From positions 1 through 29,592 of the forward strand of contig CAYZJC010000021.1 of the NCBI GenBank assembly GCA_964478775.1: a stretch of DNA of 29,592 nt, given 5' to 3'. Position numbers and translations under genes: made by a program. The notes under the pieces were generated by a model. The model was not told the origin of the DNA. It saw only the letters and a list, made by a program, of their open reading frames with translations, and ran no database searches. Below are positions 1-8,693 of the stretch, piece after piece. Each line of letters starts with the position of its first letter. Positions within the stretch are counted from its first letter, which is position 1. This DNA is from PNMQ01 sp964478775 (lineage in GTDB: Bacteria; Pseudomonadota; Alphaproteobacteria; Paracaedibacterales; CAIOTO01).

Positions 1-1
1 T

Positions 2-401
2 ACACAAAACCCAGCTGCAACATACGAAGACCTTGGGGAAATTTCAAAAAATTCTCACATGCATCTTGTAGATGATGTTGTGTTTACGCTAAAGGAAGGT
101 GAAATTTCAAAAATCACCCCAACAGATAAAACCTTTTCTATCTACGTTGTGCGTAAAATTGAACCTGCACTTACAAAGTCTTTAAAAGAAGTTCGTAGTG
201 AAGTTAAAAAAATTATTCAAAAAGAAAAGTATACAGAAAACGCCCAAGCGATGCGTAACGAATTTGAAGACGCTTTAGCTGCCGGCAAACCACTCGCAGA
301 AGTTGCTAATGCACATGGGTTAGAGATTCATAATGTTGCCCCAGTTGACCGCGCAGGCGCCCCTTCAGACATTGAAGACACCGCTCAACATACGGGTGTC
401 A
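2..401 (+). CDS. ppiD: PpiD-like peptidyl-prolyl isomerase, internal fragment
   Basis: This is an internal piece of a SurA/PpiD-type periplasmic folding factor: a membrane-anchored parvulin chaperone that helps newly exported proteins fold. The frame is open from base 2, so the N-terminus, membrane anchor and first half of the parvulin domain lie upstream of the window. The visible part begins with EDLGEISKNSHMHL and the 'DDVVFTLKEGEIS' element that ends PPIC domains, followed by a Lys/Glu-rich helical stretch (KSLKEVRSEVKKII) typical of the PpiD C-terminal region. It stops at a ten-N gap after QHTGV. The rest of the same protein resumes in another frame at 696. An ATG at 59 is internal and is not the start. 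The family call is strong; the choice of PpiD over SurA rests on the C-terminal part. Confidence 0.8.
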
Positions 402-411
402 NNNNNNNNNN
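402..411. other. Assembly gap (10 N) inside ppiD
   Basis: Ten N bases interrupt ppiD. The sequences on the two sides do not belong together. The left side is PpiD, while the right side reads as the end of a hydrophobic membrane protein and only later returns to PpiD. The gap size is probably a placeholder. Confidence 0.99.
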
Positions 412-412
412 T

Positions 413-625
413 CTAAAGAAAAGGCATTTACTTATTCTATCTGTTTTAATCGGCACCATAATTTATCAGACTGCCCTCGTTGGTGTCCTTGGTAATAATG
501 CCCGATTTAAGCTTCCAATTGAACCTTTTTATTTAATTTTAACTGCTTACGGAATTCAACAGATTTATACCATTTGGGTTAATCGGAAAAACCTAAAAGG
601 AGGAATCAAAATTCCAAAAAAATAG
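413..625 (+). pseudogene. C-terminal fragment of a polytopic membrane protein, misplaced inside ppiD
   Basis: The frame begins at the N gap and ends at a TAG at 623-625, giving about 70 residues. It has two hydrophobic segments (around LLILSVLIGTIIYQTALVGV and FYLILTAYGI) joined by NNARFKLPIEP. An [R/K]F[R/K]LPIEPF-like element before the last membrane helix is common at the C-terminus of GT39/PMT-type (ArnT-like) lipid-linked sugar transferases, so that is the suggested family. It has no relation to PpiD, whose sequence flanks it on both sides. The tail is Lys-rich. The fragment is probably the end of another gene joined here by misassembly, or a genuine insertion. The family assignment is tentative. 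Confidence 0.5.
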
Positions 626-686
626 ATCACAACATTCTTCAGCACTTACATAATAGTGATCAAAAACCTGTGTTCACAGATCACAA
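624..686. repeat. Short gatcac direct and inverted repeats at the ppiD junction
   Basis: The 9-base word agatcacaa occurs at 624-632 and again at 678-686. The inverted copy gtgatc lies between them at 656-661. This tract lies between the foreign membrane-protein fragment and the point where PpiD coding resumes at 696. It may mark a repeat-mediated assembly error or the edge of a small insertion. Confidence 0.45.
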
Positions 687-695
687 ATAATATAA

Positions 696-1310
696 GCAGC
701 ATTTGAACAAAGCGCTGTTGCTGAAACTGTAATTGTTGATGTAAAAACAGGTCTTAGCGTTGCTGTTCGTTTAAGTGAAATTATTCCCGCCACTATCCCT
801 GCGTTTAATGGTGTGAAAAACAAAGTGAAAACAGACTACCACGTTGAAACAGCTTACAAAAAAGTAATGTCCGAATTTTCAGACCTGCTGAAAACCTTAA
901 AAACAAGCGAAGAGTTTGAAAAAGCCACCACTGCTAACAAATGGGGAAAAGTCCAAACGCTCAGCTTTAGCTATGTTGATATGCAAGATGAGAAGTTTAA
1001 AAAGACACCAACAGGTCAATTCTTAAAAGATGTCAACCCCCAATTCATTGGTAAACTATTTAAAGCCCCTGTGGGAACCGCTATCTCAGATAACATACCA
1101 GGTGGAAAAGTCATCTTCACCTTCCATGAAAGTGAGACCCCACAGCCCATTAGCCCTAAACTGCGTCAAACTATTTTAACCAACTTGCAAACCCAAGCTG
1201 AACGAGACATTATGTCATACTTCACCTATATTGCTAAAAAACGCATAGACATTATGATAAACCATGAAATCATGGAACAACTCTCTAGAGCTATGAATAC
1301 AGGCGATTAA
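696..1310 (+). CDS. ppiD: PpiD-like peptidyl-prolyl isomerase, C-terminal fragment
   Basis: This is the C-terminal part of the chaperone that begins before the window. Coding similarity resumes at AAFEQSAVAETVIVD, directly after an in-frame TAA at 693-695, and runs 204 codons to the TAA at 1308-1310. The opening stretch ending in LSEIIPATIPAF matches the PpiD element normally written as 'xAFxxxxGxxxxVxxxxGxxVxxVxxIxPxxxxxF'. It is followed by the long helical C-terminus. A GTG at 813 lies inside this conserved domain and is not a real start. In an intact gene this part would directly follow the segment at 2-401 with only a few residues between. A rho-independent terminator follows, so ppiD ends its transcription unit. 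Confidence 0.75.
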   Translation, partial: AAFEQSAVAETVIVDVKTGLSVAVRLSEIIPATIPAFNGVKNKVKTDYHVETAYKKVMSEFSDLLKTLKTSEEFEKATTANKWGKVQTLSFSYVDMQDEKFKKTPTGQFLKDVNPQFIGKLFKAPVGTAISDNIPGGKVIFTFHESETPQPISPKLRQTILTNLQTQAERDIMSYFTYIAKKRIDIMINHEIMEQLSRAMNTGD

Positions 1311-1332
1311 CGCATTGCGATCACCTCAACTT

Positions 1333-1360
1333 AAAAGGCGTCTGACAAGGCGCCTTTTTT
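1333..1360 (+). terminator. Rho-independent terminator after ppiD
   Basis: A stem of aaaaggcg and cgcctttt encloses the loop TCTGACAAGG and is followed by a T run. It lies about 20 bases after the ppiD stop codon. Confidence 0.85.
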
Positions 1361-1446
1361 AATACTTTCTAAGATGGCTTACTAAGACTTAAGTTGCCGA
1401 CGCGTCGCTAAGGCGCGTACTTCCTCTTACAGCAAACATCTTTTAA

Positions 1447-1475
1447 TTGTGATTTGGAAAAACTTATGGTATCAT
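1447..1475 (+). promoter_or_regulatory. Putative sigma70 promoter for tRNA-Arg
   Basis: The boxes are TTGTGA (1447-1452) and TATCAT (1470-1475), 17 bases apart. They lie about 70 bases upstream of the tRNA-Arg gene. The match is reasonable but unproven. Confidence 0.4.
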
Positions 1476-1542
1476 GGATGCATTGTAAAAATAGCGGACT
1501 AAAATTCCGTTGTTATTACCATTTGTGTTCATGCAATCTTGC

Positions 1543-1619
1543 GCGCCCTTAGCTCAGCCGGATAGAGCGGCAGCCTTCTAAGCTGTAGGTCAGAGGTTCG
1601 AATCCTCTAGGGCGTGCCA
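1543..1619 (+). tRNA. tRNA-Arg (anticodon UCU)
   Basis: This is a complete 77-base cloverleaf with an encoded CCA. The acceptor strands gcgccct and agggcgt pair with one G-U pair, and the discriminator is G. The anticodon stem gcagc/gctgt encloses the loop cttctaa, which gives anticodon TCT (1577-1579) and reads AGA/AGG arginine codons. The T arm has the GGTTCGAATCC signature. Confidence 0.97.
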
Positions 1620-1762
1620 TTTTATTTGCACATTGTTTTCCTTAACCATAACAAAAAAATAGGTTCTCCTTTTATTGTGAAGGCCTCTTTTTGAATTACA
1701 AAGCAAACATTAGATTTTTTGAGCACGGACATTTAATTAATTAACGATTTGGAATTTTAAAC

Positions 1763-3586
1763 ATGACTGAACTTAGAAACATTGCTATTATCGCCCACGT
1801 TGACCATGGGAAGACAACATTGGTAGATGCATTGCTCAAACAAAGCGGAACATTCCGTGCTAACCAAAACGTTGCTGAACGCGCAATGGACTCTAACGAC
1901 TTAGAACGTGAACGTGGTATTACGATTCTTGCAAAGTGCACATCTATTGTTTGGAATGATATGCGTTTAAATATCGTCGATACACCAGGACACGCTGACT
2001 TTGGTGGGGAAGTTGAACGTATTTTAAGTATGGTTGACGGGGTTGTTTTGCTTGTTGACGCCGCTGAAGGCGCTATGCCACAAACAAAATTCGTGTTAAC
2101 CAAGGCGTTAAAGCTAGGTCTTCGCCCAATCGTGGTTATCAATAAAATTGACAGGCAAGACGCACGTCAAGACGAAGTTCTAGAAGAAATTTTTGACTTA
2201 TTCCTTGCTTTAGAAGCTAACGATGAACAACTTGATTTCCCTGTGTTATACGCATCTGGCCGTTCAGGCTGGGCAGTTCGCGATTTAAAAGATGAAAGAA
2301 CTGACTTGCAGCCCTTATTTGAAACTATTGTTTCATACTTTAAAGCCCCACAATCAGAAGAAGGTCCATTTCAAATGTTGGTCACGACACGTGAATATGA
2401 CCCATACTTGGGTCGTGTCTTGACAGGCCGTATTCACAGTGGTGAAGCAAAGCTCAACATGGCTATAAAAGTCTTACACCACGATGGTTCCGTTGTAGAA
2501 ACAGGTAGAATTTCAAAGCTATTGTCCTTTAAAGGGCTTGACCGTGTGCCAATTGAAGAAGCAAGTGCAGGTGATATCATTGTGATTGCTGGTCTTGAAA
2601 ATGCAAACGTTGCAGACACCATTGGCCATAGCGAAATTACAGTCCCTTTAAAGGCACAACCAATTGACCCGCCCACATTGGCCATGACATTTTCTGTGAA
2701 CGATTCTCCCCTTGCTGGTCGTGAAGGTTCAAAAGTCACTTCACGTATGTTGGGTGATCGCCTAAAGCGTGAAGCTGAAGGAAACGTTGCTTTGCGTATT
2801 ACAGAAACAGCAGAAAAAGATGCCTTCGAAGTCGCAGGTCGCGGTGAATTACAACTTGGTGTTTTGATTGAAACCATGCGCCGTGAAGGCTTTGAACTTT
2901 CAATTAGCCGTCCACGTGTGTTGTTCCAACGTGACCCAGACACCAATGAAAGATTAGAACCAATTGAAGAAGTTCAAATTGACGTTGATGAAGATTATGT
3001 AGGTGCAGTTGTTGAATCAATGAGCCTTCGCAAAGCAGAATTACAAGATATGCGTCCATTTGGCGCAGGTAAGACACGTGCAACGTTCCATGCCCCCTCT
3101 CGTGGCTTAATCGGCTATCATGGTCAATTCCTCACAGAAACACGTGGAACTGGCATTATGGCACGCGTATTTTATGGCTATGCCCCTTACAAAGGTGCAA
3201 TTGAAGGGCGCCGCAATGGCGTGTTGATTTCCAATGGTGACGGTGATTCTGTAGCTTACGCTTTGTGGAACCTTGAAGAACGTGGAACATTATTTATTGG
3301 CGGAGGTGTGAGCGTATACCAAGGAATGATCATTGGCGAAAACAGCCGTGAACAAGACATGGAAGTTAACCCGCTTAAAGCAAAACAATTAACCAACGTT
3401 CGTGCATCAGGTAAGGACGAAGCTATTCGTTTATCTCCTCCCCGTTTGATGTCATTGGAACAAGCTATTTCTTATATTCAAGACGATGAACGCGTAGAAG
3501 TTACCCCTAAAAACATTCGCCTTCGCAAAGCGTTCTTAGACCCTAACGACCGTAAACGTGAAGAAAGAAAAGCAGATAAAATGTAG
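1763..3586 (+). CDS. typA: Ribosome-associated GTPase TypA/BipA
   Basis: This is a translational GTPase of the EF-G/LepA class that binds the ribosome and is linked in other bacteria to 50S assembly, stress and cold response. At 607 residues it matches the family length. All G motifs are visible: AHVDHGKT at residues 11-18, RGITI, DTPGHADFGG, NKID and the SGRSGWA element. These are followed by the EF-Tu-like barrel, the EF-G-like domains (DDRxxREAEGN-type LKREAEGNVALRI; RGLIGYHGQFLTETRGTG) and the typical TypA C-terminus containing NIRLRKAFLDPNDRKR. The start ATG encodes MTELRNIAII, exactly at the family's usual N-terminus. It is transcribed alone, with a tRNA upstream and a terminator downstream. 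Confidence 0.97.
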   Translation: MTELRNIAIIAHVDHGKTTLVDALLKQSGTFRANQNVAERAMDSNDLERERGITILAKCTSIVWNDMRLNIVDTPGHADFGGEVERILSMVDGVVLLVDAAEGAMPQTKFVLTKALKLGLRPIVVINKIDRQDARQDEVLEEIFDLFLALEANDEQLDFPVLYASGRSGWAVRDLKDERTDLQPLFETIVSYFKAPQSEEGPFQMLVTTREYDPYLGRVLTGRIHSGEAKLNMAIKVLHHDGSVVETGRISKLLSFKGLDRVPIEEASAGDIIVIAGLENANVADTIGHSEITVPLKAQPIDPPTLAMTFSVNDSPLAGREGSKVTSRMLGDRLKREAEGNVALRITETAEKDAFEVAGRGELQLGVLIETMRREGFELSISRPRVLFQRDPDTNERLEPIEEVQIDVDEDYVGAVVESMSLRKAELQDMRPFGAGKTRATFHAPSRGLIGYHGQFLTETRGTGIMARVFYGYAPYKGAIEGRRNGVLISNGDGDSVAYALWNLEERGTLFIGGGVSVYQGMIIGENSREQDMEVNPLKAKQLTNVRASGKDEAIRLSPPRLMSLEQAISYIQDDERVEVTPKNIRLRKAFLDPNDRKREERKADKM

Positions 3587-3617
3587 GCTGGTGATTTTAA
3601 TCCCACTCAACACAAGA

Positions 3618-3646
3618 GGGTGTCAACTTAGGTTGATGCCCTTTTT
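3618..3646 (+). terminator. Rho-independent terminator after typA
   Basis: gggtgtcaac and gttgatgccc pair over ten positions, including G-U pairs, around the loop TTAG. A T-rich tail follows. Confidence 0.8.
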
Positions 3647-3762
3647 CTTTGTTTATTTGCTCTGGTGGAAATTGACAACGCTATCGTTTTCAAGTTTTTC
3701 CTTTCCAGTAAGGCAAATCTATTGTTACAATTTGATATGAATTTATTTTAATTTGATGTCAA

Positions 3763-5691
3763 ATGATGCGCAAACGTTTACCTATTTATATTTCAGTTAT
3801 CATCGCCTTGTTAACAGCAGGGTGCGATGAAGTGGTGAAATCCCCTAAGCTTGGAAATAAAAAAATCACACCTGATACGTTTGATGAAATTACAACGTCG
3901 CCGGTTGCATCTCTTCCTGCCCCCACTCTCAAGCGTCCAACAATCAAACCGAAAATGTATGACGCAGCATTTTACAAAGAGGTTTCCCTTTCAATTGCAG
4001 AACATGTCCCCGTCACGTCATTATTACCAGCACTGGCTAAAAGCATTGGGGTAGACTTACAGCTAGACCCTGGTGTTGAAACAGTGATGTTTTTCCAAGC
4101 CACTAACAGACCATTTATTGAAGTCATTGAGGATTTGTGCGACATGGGAAATATGCGTTACATTATCAAAGATAAACGCATACGCATAGAACGTGACCAG
4201 CCCTATTCACATACATACGCTATTCAATTTTTAAATTTGACACGCAATAGTCAAAACCGCATTTCTGTTGCCACAAATATTTTCAATAATGGACATAACT
4301 CACCTGCTAGCAACGATGCAGGCGCTGTCAGTACGAGTATGGACAGTAATTTTTCTGGCACAGATTCGGCAAATGGGTCAGACAGCCAATTGAACGTGCA
4401 TAATCACAATGATTTTTGGTCTGAACTTGAAACGAATCTTACACTGATTTTAAAAAATAGTGACGATGAAGCTCTTGAACCTGCTGAACCTGCACATGCG
4501 GAATCCTCCTCTCATGAGCCCCCCCCAAAGTCTGCACATTTAAAACCAGTACCGTTTAAAGCAGAGAGATCTCCAACAGAGTACAAGGAGATTTCAGATC
4601 TTAAAAGAGGAAAAGGGCCTGAGGTCATTTTAAAGAAAACTAAGACACATTCCTCTACCAAAGCAACTGCAAAACCTAAGGCAATTCCCCACAAACCCAA
4701 AAGCTATTTTTCAATTCACAAACAGGGCGGGTTGCTAACTGTTTTTGCAACACAAAAAATACAAAGACGGGTTAGTGCTTACCTTGAACAATTAAAAATT
4801 GCAGCTTCTAGTCAGGTTTTAATAGAAGCTAAGATTATTGAAGTAACTTTGAACCATGAATTTAAGTCTGGTATTAATTGGGCAAGACTGAATGGAAGAA
4901 GGGGCTTGCAACTGCAGGCAAGTTTTGCTGACATGTCTAAAAACACCATGCATGCGGACCCCACACAAGGTGCGCAAAACTTATTTTCCATAGGTGCTGT
5001 CGGTTCAAACTTTTCAGGCATTCTAAATTTATTAGAGGAATTTGGTAGTGCGAAAACATTGTCAAGCCCACGCCTAACGGTTATGAACAACCAAGCTGCC
5101 ATTCTTAAGGTCGCACAAAACCAAGTCTATTTTCGCCTCAACTATGACAAACAAAACCCCAACAACTTAACACCAGGCGGGTCAAGTGTTTCCAGCACCA
5201 TTCAAACAATTCCCATTGGGCTTATTATGGCGGTTCAGCCTTCCATTAACCTTGAAACAGGTGAGGTCATTTTGTTTTTAAGACCCACCATTTCAAAATT
5301 TAGCAAAATTGTATCTGACCCAGCTGTGAACATTGCTTATAATGCGAACCTGTCAACAGGTGGTGATAATCTCCCAGCACCATCTTCCACGGTTCCTGTT
5401 GTTGAGGTGCGTGAGATTGATTCCGTCATGAAATTGCAAGATGGGGAGATTGGAATTTTGGGAGGGCTGATGGAAGTCTCTGCCCATGAAGACACAGATG
5501 ATATACCTGGTATCAGTGAAATACCTGTCATAAAAGATATGTTTGGTGCTAGGAATAAGGGTGAAAAGGTTGTTGAACTGGTGATTTTATTTAAAGTACG
5601 TGTGGAAAGGGGGGGGCAAACATCTGTTGATGCAGCTGATATGCGATTGCAAGATGACTATATTGCGGACCCCCGTAAATGGAAACATTAG
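3763..5691 (+). CDS. Secretin lipoprotein, MshL/PilQ-like (type II/IV pilus superfamily)
   Basis: This is an outer-membrane secretin, the ring-shaped gated channel used by type IV pili, type II secretion and competence systems. The N-terminus is a lipoprotein signal peptide with lipobox LTAGC, Cys at residue 21, so the protein is likely lipidated. An STN/N0-like domain covers about 75-148 (TSLLPALAKSIGVDLQLDPG), and an N1-type domain about 150-340. The second domain is interrupted by a Ser/Asn stretch and a Lys/Pro/Glu-rich insert at about 235-312. The secretin core starts at about 351 with VLIEAKIIEV. It contains LSSPRLTVMNNQAAILKV and ends with VMKLQDGEIGILGGLM and the IPVIKDMFG element. 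The layout resembles MshL of MSHA pili. The downstream gene begins 2 bases after its stop. No pilin, ATPase or platform gene is in the window. Confidence 0.88.
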   Translation: MMRKRLPIYISVIIALLTAGCDEVVKSPKLGNKKITPDTFDEITTSPVASLPAPTLKRPTIKPKMYDAAFYKEVSLSIAEHVPVTSLLPALAKSIGVDLQLDPGVETVMFFQATNRPFIEVIEDLCDMGNMRYIIKDKRIRIERDQPYSHTYAIQFLNLTRNSQNRISVATNIFNNGHNSPASNDAGAVSTSMDSNFSGTDSANGSDSQLNVHNHNDFWSELETNLTLILKNSDDEALEPAEPAHAESSSHEPPPKSAHLKPVPFKAERSPTEYKEISDLKRGKGPEVILKKTKTHSSTKATAKPKAIPHKPKSYFSIHKQGGLLTVFATQKIQRRVSAYLEQLKIAASSQVLIEAKIIEVTLNHEFKSGINWARLNGRRGLQLQASFADMSKNTMHADPTQGAQNLFSIGAVGSNFSGILNLLEEFGSAKTLSSPRLTVMNNQAAILKVAQNQVYFRLNYDKQNPNNLTPGGSSVSSTIQTIPIGLIMAVQPSINLETGEVILFLRPTISKFSKIVSDPAVNIAYNANLSTGGDNLPAPSSTVPVVEVREIDSVMKLQDGEIGILGGLMEVSAHEDTDDIPGISEIPVIKDMFGARNKGEKVVELVILFKVRVERGGQTSVDAADMRLQDDYIADPRKWKH

Positions 5692-5693
5692 CC

Positions 5694-8669
5694 ATGGAAA
5701 GATGGTGTAAGTGTTTAAGTAACCTTGTCTGGAATGTTTGCCTGTTATTTTCAATAGGTACAACTGCCTTAATGGCCCACGAACAAAAAGTGGGAACACT
5801 TGTGATTACACCAGAAGGAAAAATTGTTCAAAGCATTCCATCTCCCTTAGAGAGTGCTCAAACTAAAAAAATTAAGGAAGCTATCAAGCAAGCAGAACTT
5901 AAGAACGCGAAAGCTGAAATGGGCCAAGAAGCCCCTTCTTTACCAAAGGAAAATAATGAAAAATTACCTTTGACAAAACCGTCTGGGGAAGAAAAAAATA
6001 CAAAGCCACATGCAATGGTTGCAAACCCAAAGCTGGAACAACAAAAATTAAATAGTAAAAATGCGAAAGCAAAACAGGTAAATAAAGTTAAAGGGATTCC
6101 TATACCCTTAATCTCTGTTGACCTGTCAGAGATTGATTCCGTTGAGCTAGACTATAATACTTTGCGCCTGGTTCCCAATTTCACAAGTAAGACATTTCGC
6201 TTAAAATTGATGGCCTCACAAGAATTTAATGTAGCTATTGTGCGTCACAAGCAAGGTGTTTATTTGGTTTTAGATGTTCCTTTTACCCCAGAATTAGTTG
6301 ATTTGCCAGGGTTAAGGAATGTCGTAGATTTTATTGAAATTCTACCTAGTGAAAACTATACTATTGTAAAATTTTATTTGGCACCTTCGGTGATTACACG
6401 CTATGAAATAGAAGCAACGCAAAAATTCTTACGTTTTTTCCATGTTGAAAAGGCGCGCCTTGCAAATGTTTTGGCCCCTGCATCAATTATAGTGCAAGAA
6501 AATTTAACCTGGCCCAATTTTCGTTATACAGGATTATCCGAAGGCTTTGGTCAAATTATACCTATCGAAGGTATTAATTATTATATCTTAATGACCAGAA
6601 CACCTGATGGGGGTATTGAGCAAACTCTCAATACCCCTTGGTGCTCCTCCGTTCCAACGCATCAAGGAATTGCCTTTAAAGTTAACGACGAACAAACATT
6701 TTTTGATTTTTCAAATAACGTTCTGACTATTCAACCAAGGGCAAGTGATGACTCAAAGGTAAGTGATGTCCCCGAGGCTGCCTACGTCAACTTGTTTGAA
6801 GTAGATCATAAAATTGATTTGCGCGAGAAATTAATGCGCTTACAAGACTTATTAAAAAGAGAAACATACCCCTTCCCTATTAGCCATGTTATGGAATTAG
6901 CGTGGCTGAAAACTCAGTTAGACTTAGGCTTTGAAGCTTCTGCTGCCTTAGACAATTTAGCAAATATCTACCCGGCCTTGTCTTCTAACGTGTTGTATAA
7001 ATCACTGTTGGGAATGGCACTTTTTATTAATGGTAAAACTAAAGAGGCCTTAAAAGCCTGGGAATATTTACCACACATTCAAGAAATTGACACCTGGAAA
7101 GCTATTGCATTGGCAGAAACAGGTCAATACGATGGTGTAGAGCAATATCTAGAATATGCCTTAAAACTCTTACCAACCTATAGCAAGAACCTACGTGAAA
7201 CATTAATCAAACGCATACTCAATATTTGCATAGCTATTAACTTTCCAAATATCGTTCAGTATATTGCCGATAAAATTGACTGGGGAGGTTCGCATGCAAT
7301 GAATGCCTTAGTTCATCTCAGTTTAGCTAATATATATTTTGAAAATAAGAACTATCTTGCAACAGAACAAATGCTACAAGAAATGAAATTAAAGCTCTTT
7401 CGTGAACAACCCAATATGATGTTAAAAGCATATAGTGATTATTTCGCAATCAACTTAAGTTTAGCCCAAAAGGCAATCACAGAAGAGGGAGTCATTGAAA
7501 AATTAGATATTGTGAGCTATTACTGGCGTGAAGATTCTTTGGAATATCGCATTTTAGCACAAATGTTTTTAATGCAAGACCAAATGAAAAACTACGCCAA
7601 AGCACTTGAAGTCCTGAGAAAAATCAAACGTCAATTTCCTTTACAAGCAACTATTGAATTAGTTGATACACAAATCCAACGTATATTTTATAACTTTATC
7701 AAAAGCTATGATAAATCGCATCCTCTTCGGGTGATTAGTATCTATGCGCAGTTTGCTGACTATTTACCTGAAGGCAAAGTGGGTGAAGAAATGATTACGA
7801 GAATTTCTAATGCCTTTGTGAAATTAGGGTTACTTGATGACGCTGCGGAAATCTTAAACAGGTCACTTCGTGATATGAATGATGGTGTTCCCAAAATCAA
7901 TCGCATTTTTGAAATTGCAGATTTATATTTTAAAAATAAAAAATATGATTCCGTTTTAGCAATTTTAGACACTATTTATATAGACAATGTCACCTTAGAT
8001 TTAAAAACAAAAATCATTACTGAAAAAGCCAAGGCTTTATTTGCTATGGAGCAAACAGAAAAAGCAAGCGCTTTACTGGAATCGAGCACAGAACCTTACC
8101 ATATTATTTTTTCAAGCCAAGTTTATATGGAGCAAAAACAATGGTCTAAAGTCATAGAGATTTTAGAACCCTTACTGTTTAGAATGGATAGTAAAAATAA
8201 AAAAGACAAAGAGTTATTGCCAAAATTATTAAACTATCTTGTCATTGGCTTAGTGATGGATGGCATTCAAGATGATCAAATTTTAAAACCTAGCGGCCAA
8301 AAAAAGAACAAAAAAAATGATGTTCAAGGAAAAAAACTTAAAAAAGATGAAAAACAACAGGTAACAAAGCCCAAAGTAAACCGTCTTGAAAAAAGTGCAA
8401 AAGATATGGCGCAGGAAATTGCAAACACTTTAAAAACAGAACCAAGCCCACAATTGATCAAAGCCATTACAGAAATGAACAATAAAGCACATAAACATCA
8501 ATCTAAGCTTGATAATTTACGCGCACAGTACGGCCAATTGATGAAAGACCAGCCTATGTTTGAATTGTTAACAAGGCCTAAAAAGGTGAACATGTTTAGC
8601 TTGAAAGAGGCACAAGATATTTTAGGAGATGCAGATGAATTGCTGCAGTTTATTGATAGCCAAAAATAA
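5694..8669 (+). CDS. Large exported helical-repeat (TPR-like) protein
   Basis: No family is recognised with certainty. The protein has 991 residues. An N-terminal signal peptide (hydrophobic VWNVCLLFSIGTTALMA, probable cleavage before HEQK) points to the periplasm. About residues 30-130 are Lys/Glu/Gln/Pro-rich and look disordered. A beta-rich region at about 135-330 (VDLSEIDSVELDYNTLRL and following) may be a peptidoglycan- or protein-binding domain. From about 375 to 830 it is a solenoid of paired helices with TPR-like character (YKSLLGMALFINGKTKEALKAW; AKALEVLRKIKRQFP). Residues about 865-915 are Lys-rich and a coiled-coil-like end follows. ATG 5694 is preferred because GGAAA lies 8 bases upstream; an in-frame ATG at 5679 would overlap the secretin gene. 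Its position directly after an MshL-like secretin recalls MshN, a TPR protein of MSHA systems; that link is inference. Confidence 0.75.
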   Translation: MERWCKCLSNLVWNVCLLFSIGTTALMAHEQKVGTLVITPEGKIVQSIPSPLESAQTKKIKEAIKQAELKNAKAEMGQEAPSLPKENNEKLPLTKPSGEEKNTKPHAMVANPKLEQQKLNSKNAKAKQVNKVKGIPIPLISVDLSEIDSVELDYNTLRLVPNFTSKTFRLKLMASQEFNVAIVRHKQGVYLVLDVPFTPELVDLPGLRNVVDFIEILPSENYTIVKFYLAPSVITRYEIEATQKFLRFFHVEKARLANVLAPASIIVQENLTWPNFRYTGLSEGFGQIIPIEGINYYILMTRTPDGGIEQTLNTPWCSSVPTHQGIAFKVNDEQTFFDFSNNVLTIQPRASDDSKVSDVPEAAYVNLFEVDHKIDLREKLMRLQDLLKRETYPFPISHVMELAWLKTQLDLGFEASAALDNLANIYPALSSNVLYKSLLGMALFINGKTKEALKAWEYLPHIQEIDTWKAIALAETGQYDGVEQYLEYALKLLPTYSKNLRETLIKRILNICIAINFPNIVQYIADKIDWGGSHAMNALVHLSLANIYFENKNYLATEQMLQEMKLKLFREQPNMMLKAYSDYFAINLSLAQKAITEEGVIEKLDIVSYYWREDSLEYRILAQMFLMQDQMKNYAKALEVLRKIKRQFPLQATIELVDTQIQRIFYNFIKSYDKSHPLRVISIYAQFADYLPEGKVGEEMITRISNAFVKLGLLDDAAEILNRSLRDMNDGVPKINRIFEIADLYFKNKKYDSVLAILDTIYIDNVTLDLKTKIITEKAKALFAMEQTEKASALLESSTEPYHIIFSSQVYMEQKQWSKVIEILEPLLFRMDSKNKKDKELLPKLLNYLVIGLVMDGIQDDQILKPSGQKKNKKNDVQGKKLKKDEKQQVTKPKVNRLEKSAKDMAQEIANTLKTEPSPQLIKAITEMNNKAHKHQSKLDNLRAQYGQLMKDQPMFELLTRPKKVNMFSLKEAQDILGDADELLQFIDSQK

Positions 8670-8693
8670 GTTTATCTCTTGGAAAGAAAAGTG

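Noticed and set aside
3672..3677. Perfect TTGACA as -35 box of the secretin operon
   Set aside because: No acceptable -10 element lies 16-18 bases downstream, so no promoter is claimed.
3558..3740. Small plus-strand frame after typA
   Set aside because: It overlaps the typA end and crosses the terminator hairpin, with no ribosome site or recognisable sequence.
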